A program made the translations under genes and the position numbers. From the NCBI GenBank assembly GCA_947179485.1, contig OX359245.1, forward strand, positions 70,853,067 through 70,917,066: 64,000 nt of DNA, in the 5' to 3' direction. Shown in pieces: positions 50,195 to 61,460 of the stretch; within the stretch, counting starts at the first letter, position 1, and each line of letters opens with the position of its first letter. Origin of the DNA: Allacma fusca. Lineage: Eukaryota > Arthropoda > Collembola > Symphypleona > Sminthuridae. Under the pieces are notes generated by a model. It saw nothing but the letters and a program-made list of their open reading frames with translations. It did no database searches and was not told the DNA's origin.

Positions 50195-53100
50195 TTACAC
50201 CGGTCTTTGCATGTCATCATCAACAATTCTTAAAAATTCATCTAAATTATTAACATCCGGAATTTTCTTATGCCCATAGGCTAAACTAGAGTTATAATCT
50301 ATATGAAATCTTTTATTATCAAAAGCTGTCAACCCTCTCTTTGTTTCTTCTGTGTTATAAATTCTATGTCCTACAGCGGCTATTTTTCTAAAATTAACCA
50401 CAGTACTTGAACCTAGTGTTTTGAGAATTCTATCATAATCTTCAAATTTCTGATGTCTTTTTACAAAGGAATTTGGAATACCCTTAGCTTTTTTGTCAAC
50501 TATTCCATCCTGAGATATGTATGTATACATTTTAGCTTTTAAAAATCTCATGGACTTTATGGGATGACCTGCAGATACATCTTTCATTACCCCTCTCACT
50601 TTTTTATTTTCGTCTTTAAAATATGGTGCCCATTCGGGGTCTACTCGAGGTACTACATTAGAGGGTTTAAAATTAGAAAGGTCAAATAACTCATGATTTT
50701 CAAGCATATCCCTGTATACATCTAGGTTATGATTGTCACTCTCAATGTGTACCATAAGACTATCAGTGTCAGTGCCTATTAGTTTGAGCTCACAGCCAGT
50801 ATTACTATTATACAAGGTTTTAAGATACCCATAGTAAAAATCATACATTTTTACTAATATCAAGACATGATATTCCTGTATATATGGGCTTATTCAAGTA
50901 TGCATTAGTTTTCCTCATAATGAACAAAGCTACATCTCGGTTTACCAGTACAATATCCTTCAAAGTTGCCTTTTTGGCAAAATTAATTGCACGATCAGAA
51001 AATATGCAATTGCTAATAAGTTTTTGTATTAACAAATGAATTCGAGATCTATCTCTAACCTGCTCTAAGCTCTTGCCAAATACGGCATTTATTAATAGCT
51101 TCCAGAATCCCTTCTCAAATTCTGTAGTAGCTAATCTTCTCTGATCTGTGCACAAGTCTATATACCCTTTAAGCCAAGCCGATTGTTTAAATTTTAAAAT
51201 TCTATGGACCTTGTCTAACTTCATTCCTAGACGCAAATATGTTTTTAGAGTAGTATAGTGCACGACGTATTTTATTTTCTTATTTAGATCTGTGACTAGC
51301 TTACTATTTTTAAGAGCTCCTTCCGAAACTTTCAATTTTTCCTTCATCTCCCATTGGTATGATGACATTTCATCAACATTAACAGCTCGTTTTTCAGGTG
51401 CCAAAGGGTAATCATTAAAATAGTCATGCAAGCTCTCATCTACACTAAGATCAACCTCAAAAAATACCCTTCTACACCATCATAAGGCAAATTCTTAATA
51501 TTTGTTTCATGAGAGAGATACACAACTTCTCCATCTGACAACCATTTAAAACCACCTGTAGGGAGATGAGAGTCCATTGCCTTTGCGTATAATGCATTTG
51601 CATCCCAGTACATTATGTATGAACATTTTTGGGATTGGTCATAGCTATCCTTCATATATTTATTGTTAGCATCTGCGCACCGTATGGACCCCGTACCTGC
51701 ATAGCCTCCTCGAATTCCGGCTTCTAAAAATGTATGGGTGTCATTATCCCTAATGTATTCTAAGTTAACCTTACTAAATTTTAAAGCAGCCTGCCATGTT
51801 ATCATAGGTAAACTCAAAAATCTTGCAGGATCCAGTTGGAATTTTTTTAAAAAGATATCGCGGAAATTTTGAAACACGTCGGCAAGTAAAGAAACATCTA
51901 ACTGACAATAAAAATTGCAATATTCTCCCATTGTCTGAATGCCAAATTTTTCCCAAACAACTTTTGCATGCTCATAGTCTCCTGGAGTAATATGCTCATC
52001 TTTTAATTTGGAATAGAATGCATCAATAGCTGGTAGTTCCTGTTTCTCTAAATCACTATATGACTTGATAGCTTCATCAGGGAAAACTCCTTTCCTAAAT
52101 AAAAGACCCTGTTGCTCAACTGCCTCAGGAAAATCTGCTGTAAATACCTCTTTAGTTACCCTGAATTTGTCTTCTCCTTCAACCCCTAACATTTCTGTAA
52201 GTTTATCCAGAGAGGAATTTAAAAATCGTAGACTGTCAATGAATATCAATGTATTATTAATCTCAACAGACATAAACTTTTCAGTGCTCAGAGGAACTAC
52301 AGAGACATCCTCAATTAATTCATGGTTTAAATTATAGACTCTAGGATGGCTGTCATATCCGCTAAAATTATGTACTACGACTGGTATTTTGGAACACCAG
52401 CCAGCCCTAATGTTACAGGAGTTATGTGCATGCCCTATGTACATATATGTATAATGATCATGATGCTCTACAGGCGCCCAACCATCTTTCCCCTGGGGAT
52501 CAATGTCCTCATTACAGAAAAAACAAATCGATTGATTTATTTCAGCCATTTTCTCAGCACTTGGATATATGCGATTCCGTTTAGCCTGCTCTTGCCTATC
52601 CTTTATCTTTTGACTAAGTGCTTGGGAAAAGGGAATTATATCTCTGAAGAAAGTATCCATGAGATTTTCACCATCTGATTGAATATGATGAGTACTCTTA
52701 TGTTGTACTTTGCCATATGGATCTATACAAATGTATGAATAACTACAGGGAATGTGCTCATGTGTGTACTGCTTACTCCCACCTGACTTTGAAAGTCTAA
52801 ATTGGAATTCATGAAGATCATGCACCTTTGAAAATCTGTCAATTGGGAGCTGCCCATCAACCTGTACTTTAGGAACTAATTTGGACTCGAAATCTAAATA
52901 AATTATGAAAGGAGCTGGAACCATAAAACTATAAGAATTAAATTTAATCGAAGCTTCAGGACTCTCTACAAAACTTGCTTTCTGTGCACCTATTTCGACA
53001 CATCTTTCTAAATGTCTCTGTAAAGTTTCTTTTGAAACACACATATGCAAGCAATATCTACATAAATACTGCCTGTTTTGACTAGCGGGATTATTAAATA

Positions 53101-55455
53101 ATTGTTGAATATCGGTGCAAAGGACAAAGTGCTCAGTGGAAGGATCGTCGACTCTAGGCAATATACGCTCATTAGTATCAACAATGTTTTCTACCTGCTT
53201 CTGCTGAATTATAAGAATTAAGTCTAGTTCATACTGTACATCTTTTTTTACACGTGGTCTGCTAGTCTTCCTAGTGTCATTAGTTTCAGTTGGTGCTTTA
53301 CCCTGTGGCCTGCGTTTGCTAATGTACAACGGAAAACTATGTTTTTGTAATAATTTTCTCCGTTTCTGTACTAACTGTTTTCCTTTTAATTTCTCTAATA
53401 ATGGATGACTACTGGTAATCCCTGTATCATGAAACCCAAATACATTTACTGAAATATTGGGGTTAAGCTTTTCGAACAATGGAAGTTGTTCAACTGTCAT
53501 AGGCATGTGGATGCCATCTAGCTTAAACTGTTGAATTACTTCTCTATATGTTTTCATGTCTTCTAACTTATATTTGGAAGACTTAATACCTGCAGCTACG
53601 GCAAATAAAAAGCATGCATTTAAATTACTATCATTTTTAAACAATGCCTGTCTTTCAGTAAGCACCTCGGAATTATATGCTTCCTGACTATTATCAGCAT
53701 TTATGAATAGACACTTTTCTCGACAAGCAAGCAAGTACGGTAATGGTAAATAGGAACCCCCACGAAGTGGTTGGTATTTCATTATTATCATATCTAAAAT
53801 AGGAATGTCACACAATGCAAGCCCCGACCCATTTTGACAGTACTCGTCAATCATGTTAACTAATTTTTCTACTATGATATTAAGAGTAAATACTATCGAC
53901 TCTCTATTTATAATAGTATGCGCAAATGAAGACATCCACTTGTTAAAACGTGACATACACTCGGGTTCTAATCTTTCAAATATGCAGTGTAAATGAATAA
54001 TTATTTTTATATTTCTAAAATCATCCATGTCGGAATTGATTTGCTGCATAAGTTGTGACTTTATGCATTCAAAAAAACCTCTTAGGTCGCCAGCCTGTGC
54101 AATGTTATCTATGCCTATTCGATATGACCTTAATGCATCAGTGAATGCAGCATGTTTGGGGTACAGGGTAAATGTATTATTTATTGGTGCCTCAGCACCA
54201 TCACCAATTTGAACATTATGAACAAGTGCATTATGAGTGTTAAAATCTAACTGCCTTCTAAATCTCATATTACATAACGTACAAAATAAACTATCTTTAT
54301 CAATTAGTTCTCTATGACATTGAGCTATATGTACATCAATTTCTTCCCTATTAACAAATTCTAAGTTACATAAACTACACCTATTGTGTCTGTAACAATC
54401 ATTAATGAAATTATACGTACCTCTATTATGATCCATTTGATGACTTGGACCAGCAATTTCATTATCACTATTAACATTATTGTCAATTATTTCAGCTTCT
54501 TGAAGTTGATCATGATTTTCGTCGTTGTCATCGATGTCTTGAGTATCGCGGTCTTCAATAGGTACATTGCCATCCACAACTGCTTCCGGTGTGATCAAGT
54601 TGAAGTCCAAATCTAATTGAAATTCCTCTCCAGGTTGCAAGTTGTGAATCCACCGTTGAGCACCAGTGTTTTCAGGTTGAGCATGCACATCACTATTTCT
54701 CCTCGTAGCCAGGCGCTCAGCAACTTCCCTGGACATACACTGGTCACATGGTGCAAACCAAGTACATACAGACCCACTATCACAGTCTGGACGAAACCGT
54801 GCAATTTGATGTTCAATGGGTTCACCCTGAGAGTTAACAATGGGGAATCGGTCTCTACCAGTCACATAGTCATGCATTGGGGAAGGCACTGCACAATTAG
54901 CACATAAGTTTCTGGTAAAACATTCCGGGTTATCACAATTGGGTACAATAGGCTCCATGATCACTGGTTCCAAAATATTAGGGTCAGCAAAGACAGGCTC
55001 CGGGATGATTGGCTCCACAGGAACAGGCTCCAAGATGATTGGCTCCTCAGTAACAGGCTCCAAGATGATTGGCTCCTCAGTAACAGGCTCTGGGATGATT
55101 GGCTCCTCAGTAACAGGCTCTGGGATGATTGGCTCCTCAGTAACAGGCTCTGGGATGATTGGAATCTCAGGCACAGCCTCCGGGATGATTGGCATCTCAG
55201 GAACGTTCTCATCGGATGTGGTGATGTTAGAGGCAAGGTTGTCCATATCCACAGCAGCAAACATCTCGTCGTCATTGTCATCCATCTCCAAGACGTCTTC
55301 TTGGATGTTGGCAAATATTTCATCATCGGAGTCATCAGTAATATCGATTGTTGGGATAGAGGGGGCAGGAACATCCAAAGGAATGATTGCAAAAATGTCG
55401 TCATCAGAGTCATCAGCAATGTCGAATGTTGGGATAGATGTGGCTGGTTGAGAAA
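50195..55455 (-). pseudogene. Polinton protein-primed DNA polymerase B, two frameshifts
   Basis: Three pieces on the minus strand: 55455-51440, 51431-50841 and 50863-50195. The first has an acidic start, tandem PVTEEPIIPE repeats (about 55030-55180), two C2H2-like fingers (CSLCNLEF and CTLCNMRF), then the exonuclease motifs IIYLDFES, VVHNFSGYDS and YCQLDVSLLAD and polymerase motif YWDANALYAKAM. The second holds the middle of the palm (EFEKGFWKLLINAVFGKS). The third holds the catalytic GTDTDSLMV. Frames change near 51435 and near 50850, so two indels split the gene. It replicates the element in intact relatives. Confidence 0.92.
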
Positions 55456-55537
55456 CTGAATTAAAAAAACAATACATGTATCAAAATTAAAATAAAAATA
55501 AAACACTGTGAAGACAGAATGAATTTCTAACTCTTAC

Positions 55538-55721
55538 CCCTCAACTTCTTAGTTGCTGACCCAGCTGATGATTTGGACCTTTTGTGCCCTCTGGATGTTG
55601 ATGGCAGGTCAGGGTTCAGAAGACACTCTGTCTCATCATGGGAACTAAGTTCCGGGATGGAAGAAAAAGGTTTCCCGCATTTACAGCGATACTGGGATGC
55701 TCCGCGGCTGGTCGCTATCAC
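55538..55721 (-). CDS. Upstream exon of Polinton PolB with a zinc finger
   Basis: On the minus strand this exon codes for a finger (YRCKCGKPFSSIPELSSHDE) and a basic SKSSAGSATKK part, ending G before GTAAGAG. The intron (55456-55537, 82 bp) ends TTTTTTTAATTCAG and the phase (one plus two bases) joins the PolB frame exactly. The frame is open upstream to about 55812 without ATG, so the start codon is either further upstream in another exon or lost. Confidence 0.55.
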
Positions 55722-55854
55722 CAGGCATATTGCATATTTTCGGAATCGCCTTGACCTGGGGAATCCGAATCTGCATTCGGATTTGAGGAATTCCCCCCAG
55801 GTCGGGACTTATATTCAGTTTTTCCCAAAAAAATGCAATTAAAAAAAATAGTGA

Positions 55855-56033
55855 GAGGCCCTATGCTTTATGCATGTGGAAATGTCCACTGATTAAAAGT
55901 GAAGGGCTTCCCTATGCTTTGTGCATGTGGAAATGTCCACTGAATAAAAGTGAAGGGCTTCCCTATGCCTTACGCATGGGGAAATGTCCAGTGGACATTT
56001 CACAATGGGTCCACCCATACTATATCGCCTACT
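55855..56033 (-). repeat. Polinton right TIR with tandem units
   Basis: Inverse of the left TIR. The outer 55 bases are essentially identical to the left. Inner units have drifted (GCATGTGGAAATGTCCACTG), so homogenisation is strongest at the tip. Confidence 0.85.
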
Positions 56034-56048
56034 GTAGCTCTATTTCAG

Positions 56049-56098
56049 GCACGTGTGAATTTGTGTTGTCACAGCAAGCATTGTCAATCTCATTGAGG
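56049..56098 (+). other. Exon-like stretch beside the hAT/Polinton insertion
   Basis: About 50 bases lie between a CAG acceptor-like site (TATTTCAG) and a strong donor-like GAG followed by GTAAGT. One frame is open. Too short to assign. The acceptor lies inside the hAT target duplication. Confidence 0.3.
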
Positions 56099-56678
56099 TA
56101 AGTAAATCAGTCCCTGCGGAGATTAAGCTTTCGACCCGAACTCCCGTTGTAGAAACCCCCTAAAATTCCTTCGTCATTTTTGAAAGATCCGGACAAATAA
56201 TAAACCGTTAATTAGAACTTAATCAGTTACTAAAAACATTGCATTAACACACAAAATAAGTAGTAGCAACTAAGTAAAACAAACCTAACACTCTTAAGAA
56301 CCATTTCTCGTTTTTGAATCCCCTATTTCATGAAGCATGCTTTCGTGCTCATAGTGATGCAATTTCTGCCATGTTATTTATATAACATGTTTGTTTATAT
56401 TACTGTCAATTTATTTATGTTCGGTAATTGTATATGATTCGAATTCGATTCGAAAATTTGAATAATATTCGTATTCCAAACCATGTCTTCTTTCAAAAAA
56501 ATTTCTTCCTTGCATTGAATGTTAATGTGTTTAGAATTCACGTCTCTGTGATGCTAATAATTTAATTATCTTTTCCAGTAAAGTCATTACTTTGTCATTA
56601 GGCCGGATCATATACCATATATGTATTGTATATAATTACTGCAGTGCAACTGTACTGGAATCTTATAGTTTCTTGGCT
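56099..56678. other. AT-rich spacer without genes
   Basis: Intron-like DNA after the GTAAGT donor. Nothing recognised. Confidence 0.4.
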
Positions 56679-56686
56679 GTAATACT

Positions 56687-57969
56687 CAGAGCATTGGAAA
56701 ATACTTATTTTTTTTCTGAAAATACAAAATAAAATACATTTAAAATAAAAGCCAAAATACAAAATACAAAATAAAAATACCTCCGTTAATTTTATGAAAA
56801 TACAAAGTAAAAATACATTATATTGTGGGTTATTCAAAATACCAAATACAAAATACTGTATTTCAAATACTTTTCTCAAGGTACAATGCTTTCATTGAAC
56901 TCGATTTCTGGAGCACAGTTTTAGAAAAACAAGCATTTTAAAAACACCATCAGAAAGCGGAGCAATTCTGGGACTAAATACAAGACCTGCATAACTAAAT
57001 AACCGCTTTACAGGGGCTGACGAGGCCACGGGAGTATTAAAATAAAAAACATTTATTTGACGTTTGGGTTTGGAGACTTGTCCAAAATAGTCAAGCTGTC
57101 ATAAGTATCCAGCAAATAGTTTAAGCACTCCCATTCAACGATTTCTTCGGTAATTGATGATGAGGGAATTAACTTCATGCGAGCCTTTGCTAAACCGAAC
57201 AATTTTAAGGCGTCGCCAGCCCCCTTATAAAATAGTGTTGTCCGTGGGTCCGTTTATCCCGCGGGTTTCCTCCGAACCTACCCGACTAATTTCGTGCATA
57301 ATTTTTGTGAACATTTGTTAGGCTACTTCCTCGAATGAAATCGTTATTGGTTGAAATCGGTCCACGTATTCGTACGTAAAAAATAAAAACAAACAAAATC
57401 TTTGTTTTCTCACGAACTGTTGCATCGATTTCAATTAAATGTTTTTATACGCACAATTCAGTACTACTAACACTGTTTTTAAAAAAATATTTCGGAATTT
57501 AATTTTCGCTTTTTCAAAATTTAATTTTTGATGTTTCAAAAATTTGTAGAGGTAATTTTGTAAAGGAGCTCAACAATTTACACTAATTAAGTAAGGAGAG
57601 ACGGCCGTAGCTTGCGCCGCCCTTCTCGTCAGCCTTAAATTATCGCGGAGCGATGATTTTTATTGTAAAGTGCGCTCACTCATACCATCTCATACGAGTG
57701 TTGTTACATGATGGTGACTACAGATGGCATGTACATTGGAAGTTATCATATGAAAAGTATTTTGAGCAAAATACTTTATTTGAAATACATTTGGTATGGC
57801 ACTGTTAGCAAGAAAATACAAAATACTATCTTATTCAAAAACATGTAAAATATAAAGTATAAAATACTTATTCAATGCATTAGGGCTACAAAATACTAAA
57901 TACAAAATACTCGAAGGTCTCAAAATACGTATTTTAAAATACTGTATTCCCAAATACTCCAATGCTCTG
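56687..57969. mobile_element. Second hAT element with AAATAC subterminal repeats
   Basis: Perfect 8-bp duplication GTAATACT at 56679-56686 and 57970-57977. Ends start CAGAGCATTGGA in both directions. AAATAC units crowd both sides as in 32363-33305. The centre (about 57013-57630) is more GC-rich and may be a nested insert with its own GGCTGACGAG ends. 1283 bp. Confidence 0.85.
57013..57630. mobile_element. Possible nested insert in the hAT element
   Basis: GGCTGACGAGG near 57014 and CTCGTCAGCC near 57628 are inverse. The content, with CCGCGGGTTTCC and GGAGAGACGGCCGTAG, differs from the AT-rich host element. No target duplication was found. Confidence 0.3.
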
Positions 57970-58339
57970 GTAATACTGGGGGCTGTCAAGAGTCAACTGA
58001 CAGTTGATATAATTTATTTACGTAAGTTTTCCTAGGGATAATCTCAAGCTTTCGTTAATAATAAAAGGGAAGACACACATTTTCCTGTATTTTCATCCAC
58101 CCTGAATTGCTCGCGAAGGCTGCCCGGATAAAATAATGTGTTCGAGGGATGCAATATACAGTCCTCAAATTACAGCTATATTTTTTTCTCCGCTTTTAAG
58201 TGAGTCTGTTATAATAGGCAAAGACTCGAGCACTTGCATTCTAGTACATTGTAAAACTACGTTGCATGCAAAACATGTATACGTAGATATATGTATTAAT
58301 GTTACGTGCTGAACACGTCGCTGCTGGTTCTGTTCATAA

Positions 58340-59090
58340 ATTTTGAGGGTACATAATGAGCTGTAATAATTCGCATTCACTGATTTAATATCAAATAATA
58401 TTTCCTTTCACGCTTAATTTTAGTAGAGCAGCAGCTCGAGAAGCCTTAGTTGTTTCCTGGAAATTGTTTTAACGAGAATCGGATTATCACAGGTGGTTCA
58501 TGGAGATTTTGAGGAATTTACCCGAGTTGCAAAGATATCAATTGGAGGGATTGCCGTCACCTGGAGCGGCGTGCTTGATGAAAGAATGGAGAAATCTTTC
58601 AACAGGTGAGTACTAATCAGAATAAATCCAAGACCTATTGCATGTATTTTGTATAAGATGCTTTAATTAAAATTAAATTCTTCGAATTATCTTTACAAAT
58701 TAAGCTTCGTACCAAACCCACGCCGTGCTTCACGGGCTTTGCTATTTCCAAAGATTCAATGAAAAATTAATGGTACAATATGTGATAAGTTTGGGGAAAA
58801 GAACCACTAAAAAATAATGCACATTCCCAGAAATAAAAATTATTTTTGTTTGTAAGTATTTCTATGCTTTTGCCATGACAGAGAAAAAATTGTACAAGCC
58901 CCGAACTCATCTAGTATATAGATCAACTCAATTTCCTTGAAGGGCAAAAACCATGTGATACGATATCCCTCTACGAGCAATGGCAATAGATTTAATCATG
59001 TTCTAAAGGTTTGATATTTCAAGTAATTTACGCTCCGGCATACTACTCTTCCTATAGGGTAGCTTTAAGACGACATCGAGGTATATGTAC
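58340..59090 (+). repeat. Inverted segmental duplication, arm 2
   Basis: Aligns with the reverse complement of 30870-31620. Includes the exon-like part, the following intron with AAGCTTCGTACCAAACCCAC-like DNA, and GATACGATATCC with TACGAGCAA. Small indels separate the copies. Confidence 0.65.
58424..58605 (+). pseudogene. Exon-like segment, copy 2, with a stop
   Basis: 182 nt between TTTTAG and ACAG before GTGAGT, the same length and borders as copy 1 (31357-31538). The equivalent frame ends CLMKEWRNLSTG and has RESDYHRWFMEILRNLPE in the middle, but carries a TAA after SWKLF. So this copy is either dead or read differently. Protein unknown. Confidence 0.5.
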
Positions 59091-60746
59091 ATTTATTGGG
59101 GTTTATACTCCGATTTTTTACCCTTAAGGCCTTACAGAGTTTTTCATTACCTACTTTATTCTCTTTAATTTATTTACAAATTGGAGCCATTCTGGCCCAT
59201 TAGCTGCGTACTGTGGAGTGGGGCGGCCACCCATTCCACACTTTACTCAACCACAGGCCTGCATGTAAACTCGTCATCATATGACTAATAACCGAAGGTA
59301 GAGGTATAGGCCCCCGCTACGTGTGCAGTCCGCTATACATTAGCACATACAGTTTCAAAGCACATACCCGGTGTCACACACAGCATCCCCGCAATCTCGC
59401 AAGCAAGTATATCACCACACACATACGCAGACTTAGCTATGGAGAGAGAGAGTGAAATGTGAAGCTACAGATAGAGACAGAGGATATGCAGACAAGGGAG
59501 GAGACACGGGACATGCCACGGACACAATCTTATCCGAGATATCAGCAGTCGCAGTATATGCAAATACACTGATTCATCTTACGAATCATTATCAGTGTAC
59601 GGCACACACTACTCCTGCTGATATTCTTCCAAGAATGCGCAACAAGCCTCCAGACCTTATTTGCATATCGATAGTGTATAGGGAAAGATAGAAAGCCTGA
59701 AATTATTTTGGGGTGAGCTAGAGTCGAAAGCCGACTCTTCTGCAACCTTACAGATTCACTAAACCACCAGACCGCAGGCTCGGTCGAGGTATATGTACAT
59801 ACAAAGAACTTGAACACGTCTGTGCTCGGGATCTTGGAAGCAGTGTTGCCAAAGAGTCTGAGTAATTAGTTTTGTTCTTAGAAGTTTAGCTTTAGGTTTT
59901 ACAGTAGGTCACAAATATTTAGATTGCTAAGACTACAACCAGTACAATAGGGATAGTAAGACACATTGAAACAAAGTATCAGTGTTTTATTAAAAAACTC
60001 ACGGAAAATAGTTGTTCAAATTATGTTAAACTCCCACAAATTCAAAATCTATACATTCTTTTAATTCTACTGCTTGTAAAAATAAATATCCAGCTTACAA
60101 ACATTTATATAGGGAGAAATTTTAATTTTCAACAGATCTTTCTCATATATTTTTCCGGATAGAATTCTAGTAAAATAATACAATAGGCAAATGCGAGTTT
60201 GGACATTTTATTTAAATCTCACAAGAGTTTTAAAGATTTAGTCTTTTTCTCCAATCATTGTCCCATCTATTTCCTGTGGACTTTAGGACGAGGTGTGTGA
60301 AACAGTAATCCTGTCCGGAGAGATGCAGTTGAAATAGCATTATTTCATTCAAGCCATCTACAGTAAAAATAGTATAAAAAATTTCATTCTTCAACATATC
60401 TTTAAATGGTGCCCTCATAGTGTGCAGCTAATCCCGAGGGTACATACTGAATGGTTGAGTTAATAATATAATCTCTTTGCATTAATCATTATTGGATGTA
60501 TGCATGTGAAAGGTCTTTGTATGATCAGTGCGCCGTATTTTAAGTTTTGAGATTGCCAATTAGAACTACTTACAGTTTTCAAAACTTTCAATTAAGGGTG
60601 TTGGAATGCAAAGTTTTAGGTATACTTCCTTCACGGATTTTCGTTGAAAATAATGAAGGATTCCCTCATCGACTGTATTTGAATCTTGGAAAGAAAATGT
60701 TTTGGTTCTGTAAATGCTGTTGGCATATGTTGTTATATTGTGTCAG
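58606..60746. other. Intron-like DNA between exons
   Basis: Homology to arm 1 covers the first 480 bases. The remainder, including a purine-rich GAGAGAGAGAG run near 59441, shows no gene or repeat with clear borders. Confidence 0.4.
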
Positions 60747-60881
60747 ATTTGCATGGTTGGGCATTGTGGGATGGACATCTTTGCTGGCCAGTAGCTGCTT
60801 TTGGAGAAACTGTAACGAAGCCTTGTTCGGAGTATCTGAGTAGTAATACAATGGGGAGTATTTTGATAATTAACAGTTCAG
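60747..60881 (+). CDS. Class B GPCR exon: hormone-receptor domain, part 1
   Basis: Between acceptor TATATTGTGTCAG and donor AG-GTAATT. One frame reads LHGWALWDGHLCWPV, then FGETVTKPCSEYL. The W-D-G-x-L-C-W-P signature followed by G, V and P-C is that of the extracellular hormone-receptor domain of secretin-family GPCRs, which binds peptide hormones. Ends in phase 1, which fits the next exon exactly. Insect relatives include CRF/DH44, DH31 and PDF receptors; which one this is cannot be told. Earlier and later exons are not visible. Confidence 0.75.
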
Positions 60882-60954
60882 GTAATTTTCAGTAACAAGT
60901 GTCAACGTGTAGTCTGTATTTGATCATGTACATGTGCAAATTTACTCAAAATAG

Positions 60955-61052
60955 GGCACGTCTCCAGAACGTGTGAGGAGAACGGAGTATGGAATTTGCA
61001 TAACCTAACTAGAATTTCAGAACGCCTAGGATCCGAGGATTTTACACAGCAG
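60955..61052 (+). CDS. Class B GPCR exon: hormone-receptor domain, part 2
   Basis: Between CAAAATAG and GTAAAT. In the phase set by the previous exon it reads HVSRTCEENGVWNLHN, the S-R-x-C-x-x-x-G-x-W end of the same domain, and then a spacer before the membrane part. The intron between is 73 bp. The seven-helix part is not in the window; a LINE lies 0.4 kb downstream. Confidence 0.75.
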
Positions 61053-61425
61053 GTAAATCTTCTTTTTTAGATGTTGAATGTGTGGATTCTAAATTGCTTT
61101 ATAATCAATCTTATTTTTTTAATTTAATAATTGATTTTGGAATATATTTTTCTCCTACCCTTATACATGAATGACCGAACTATATAAACTAACATGTACT
61201 CATATTCTTTTTCTTCCCCCTTTCCTACATTATGAAGTATAAAATACTTGATTCCCTCAGTTTGTTTCAAATTGTTTCCCAGATGTACTAATTTTTTTTA
61301 TCGATTTCTCCCAATTTGTGCTGTCAACAGGGGTTACGGACCTGAACCTAAGTCGAAATTCTTAAAGCGTTTGAAATCAATGGTTTATTGTAGCATACAA
61401 ATTTATACAGATAGATGCTAAATTG
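61053..61425. other. Intron-like DNA after the GPCR exon
   Basis: AT-rich with pyrimidine runs. No further exon recognised. Confidence 0.4.
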
Positions 61426-61460
61426 TAATGTAATGTAATGTAATGTAATGTAATGTAATG
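61426..61460. repeat. (TAATG)7 tail of the LINE
   Basis: Seven perfect copies. On the minus strand it is (CATTA)n just after the LINE, as a simple-repeat 3' tail. Confidence 0.85.

Larger units (their letters stand above)
39935..56033. mobile_element. Polinton/Maverick element, 16.1 kb, complete ends
   Basis: Both ends start AGTAGGCGATATAG in inverse orientation, and the 6-bp duplication GTAGCT is perfect (39929-39934, 56034-56039). A 6-bp duplication, AG start, long TIR, PolB, retroviral-type integrase, A32-like ATPase, adenain-like protease and two capsid proteins define the family. The left half is read rightward up to the protease; two genes are leftward, then integrase and unknowns rightward, then ATPase and PolB leftward. 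Five core genes carry frameshifts or stops, so this copy cannot be autonomous as it reads here. Confidence 0.97.
39127..56042. mobile_element. hAT-like element interrupted by the Polinton
   Basis: Left end TCGAGCTACTTGTGGGA at 39127; the reversed right end, across the Polinton, is TAGAGCTACTTTTGGGA. Flanks TTGCAGGC (39119-39126) and TTTCAGGC (56043-56050) match at seven of eight positions. Inside are CCCGATCCCGAACCC arrays at 39155-39365 and 39780-39925. Without the Polinton and one GTAGCT copy the element is about 0.8 kb. It has no coding frame. Confidence 0.65.

Noticed and set aside
54939..55451. Plus-strand S/T/G/M-rich repeat frame
   Set aside because: It is the shadow of the PVTEEPIIPE repeats of PolB on the other strand.
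59452..59691. 79-codon plus-strand frame
   Set aside because: Low complexity with no splice or start support; overlaps an equally weak minus frame.
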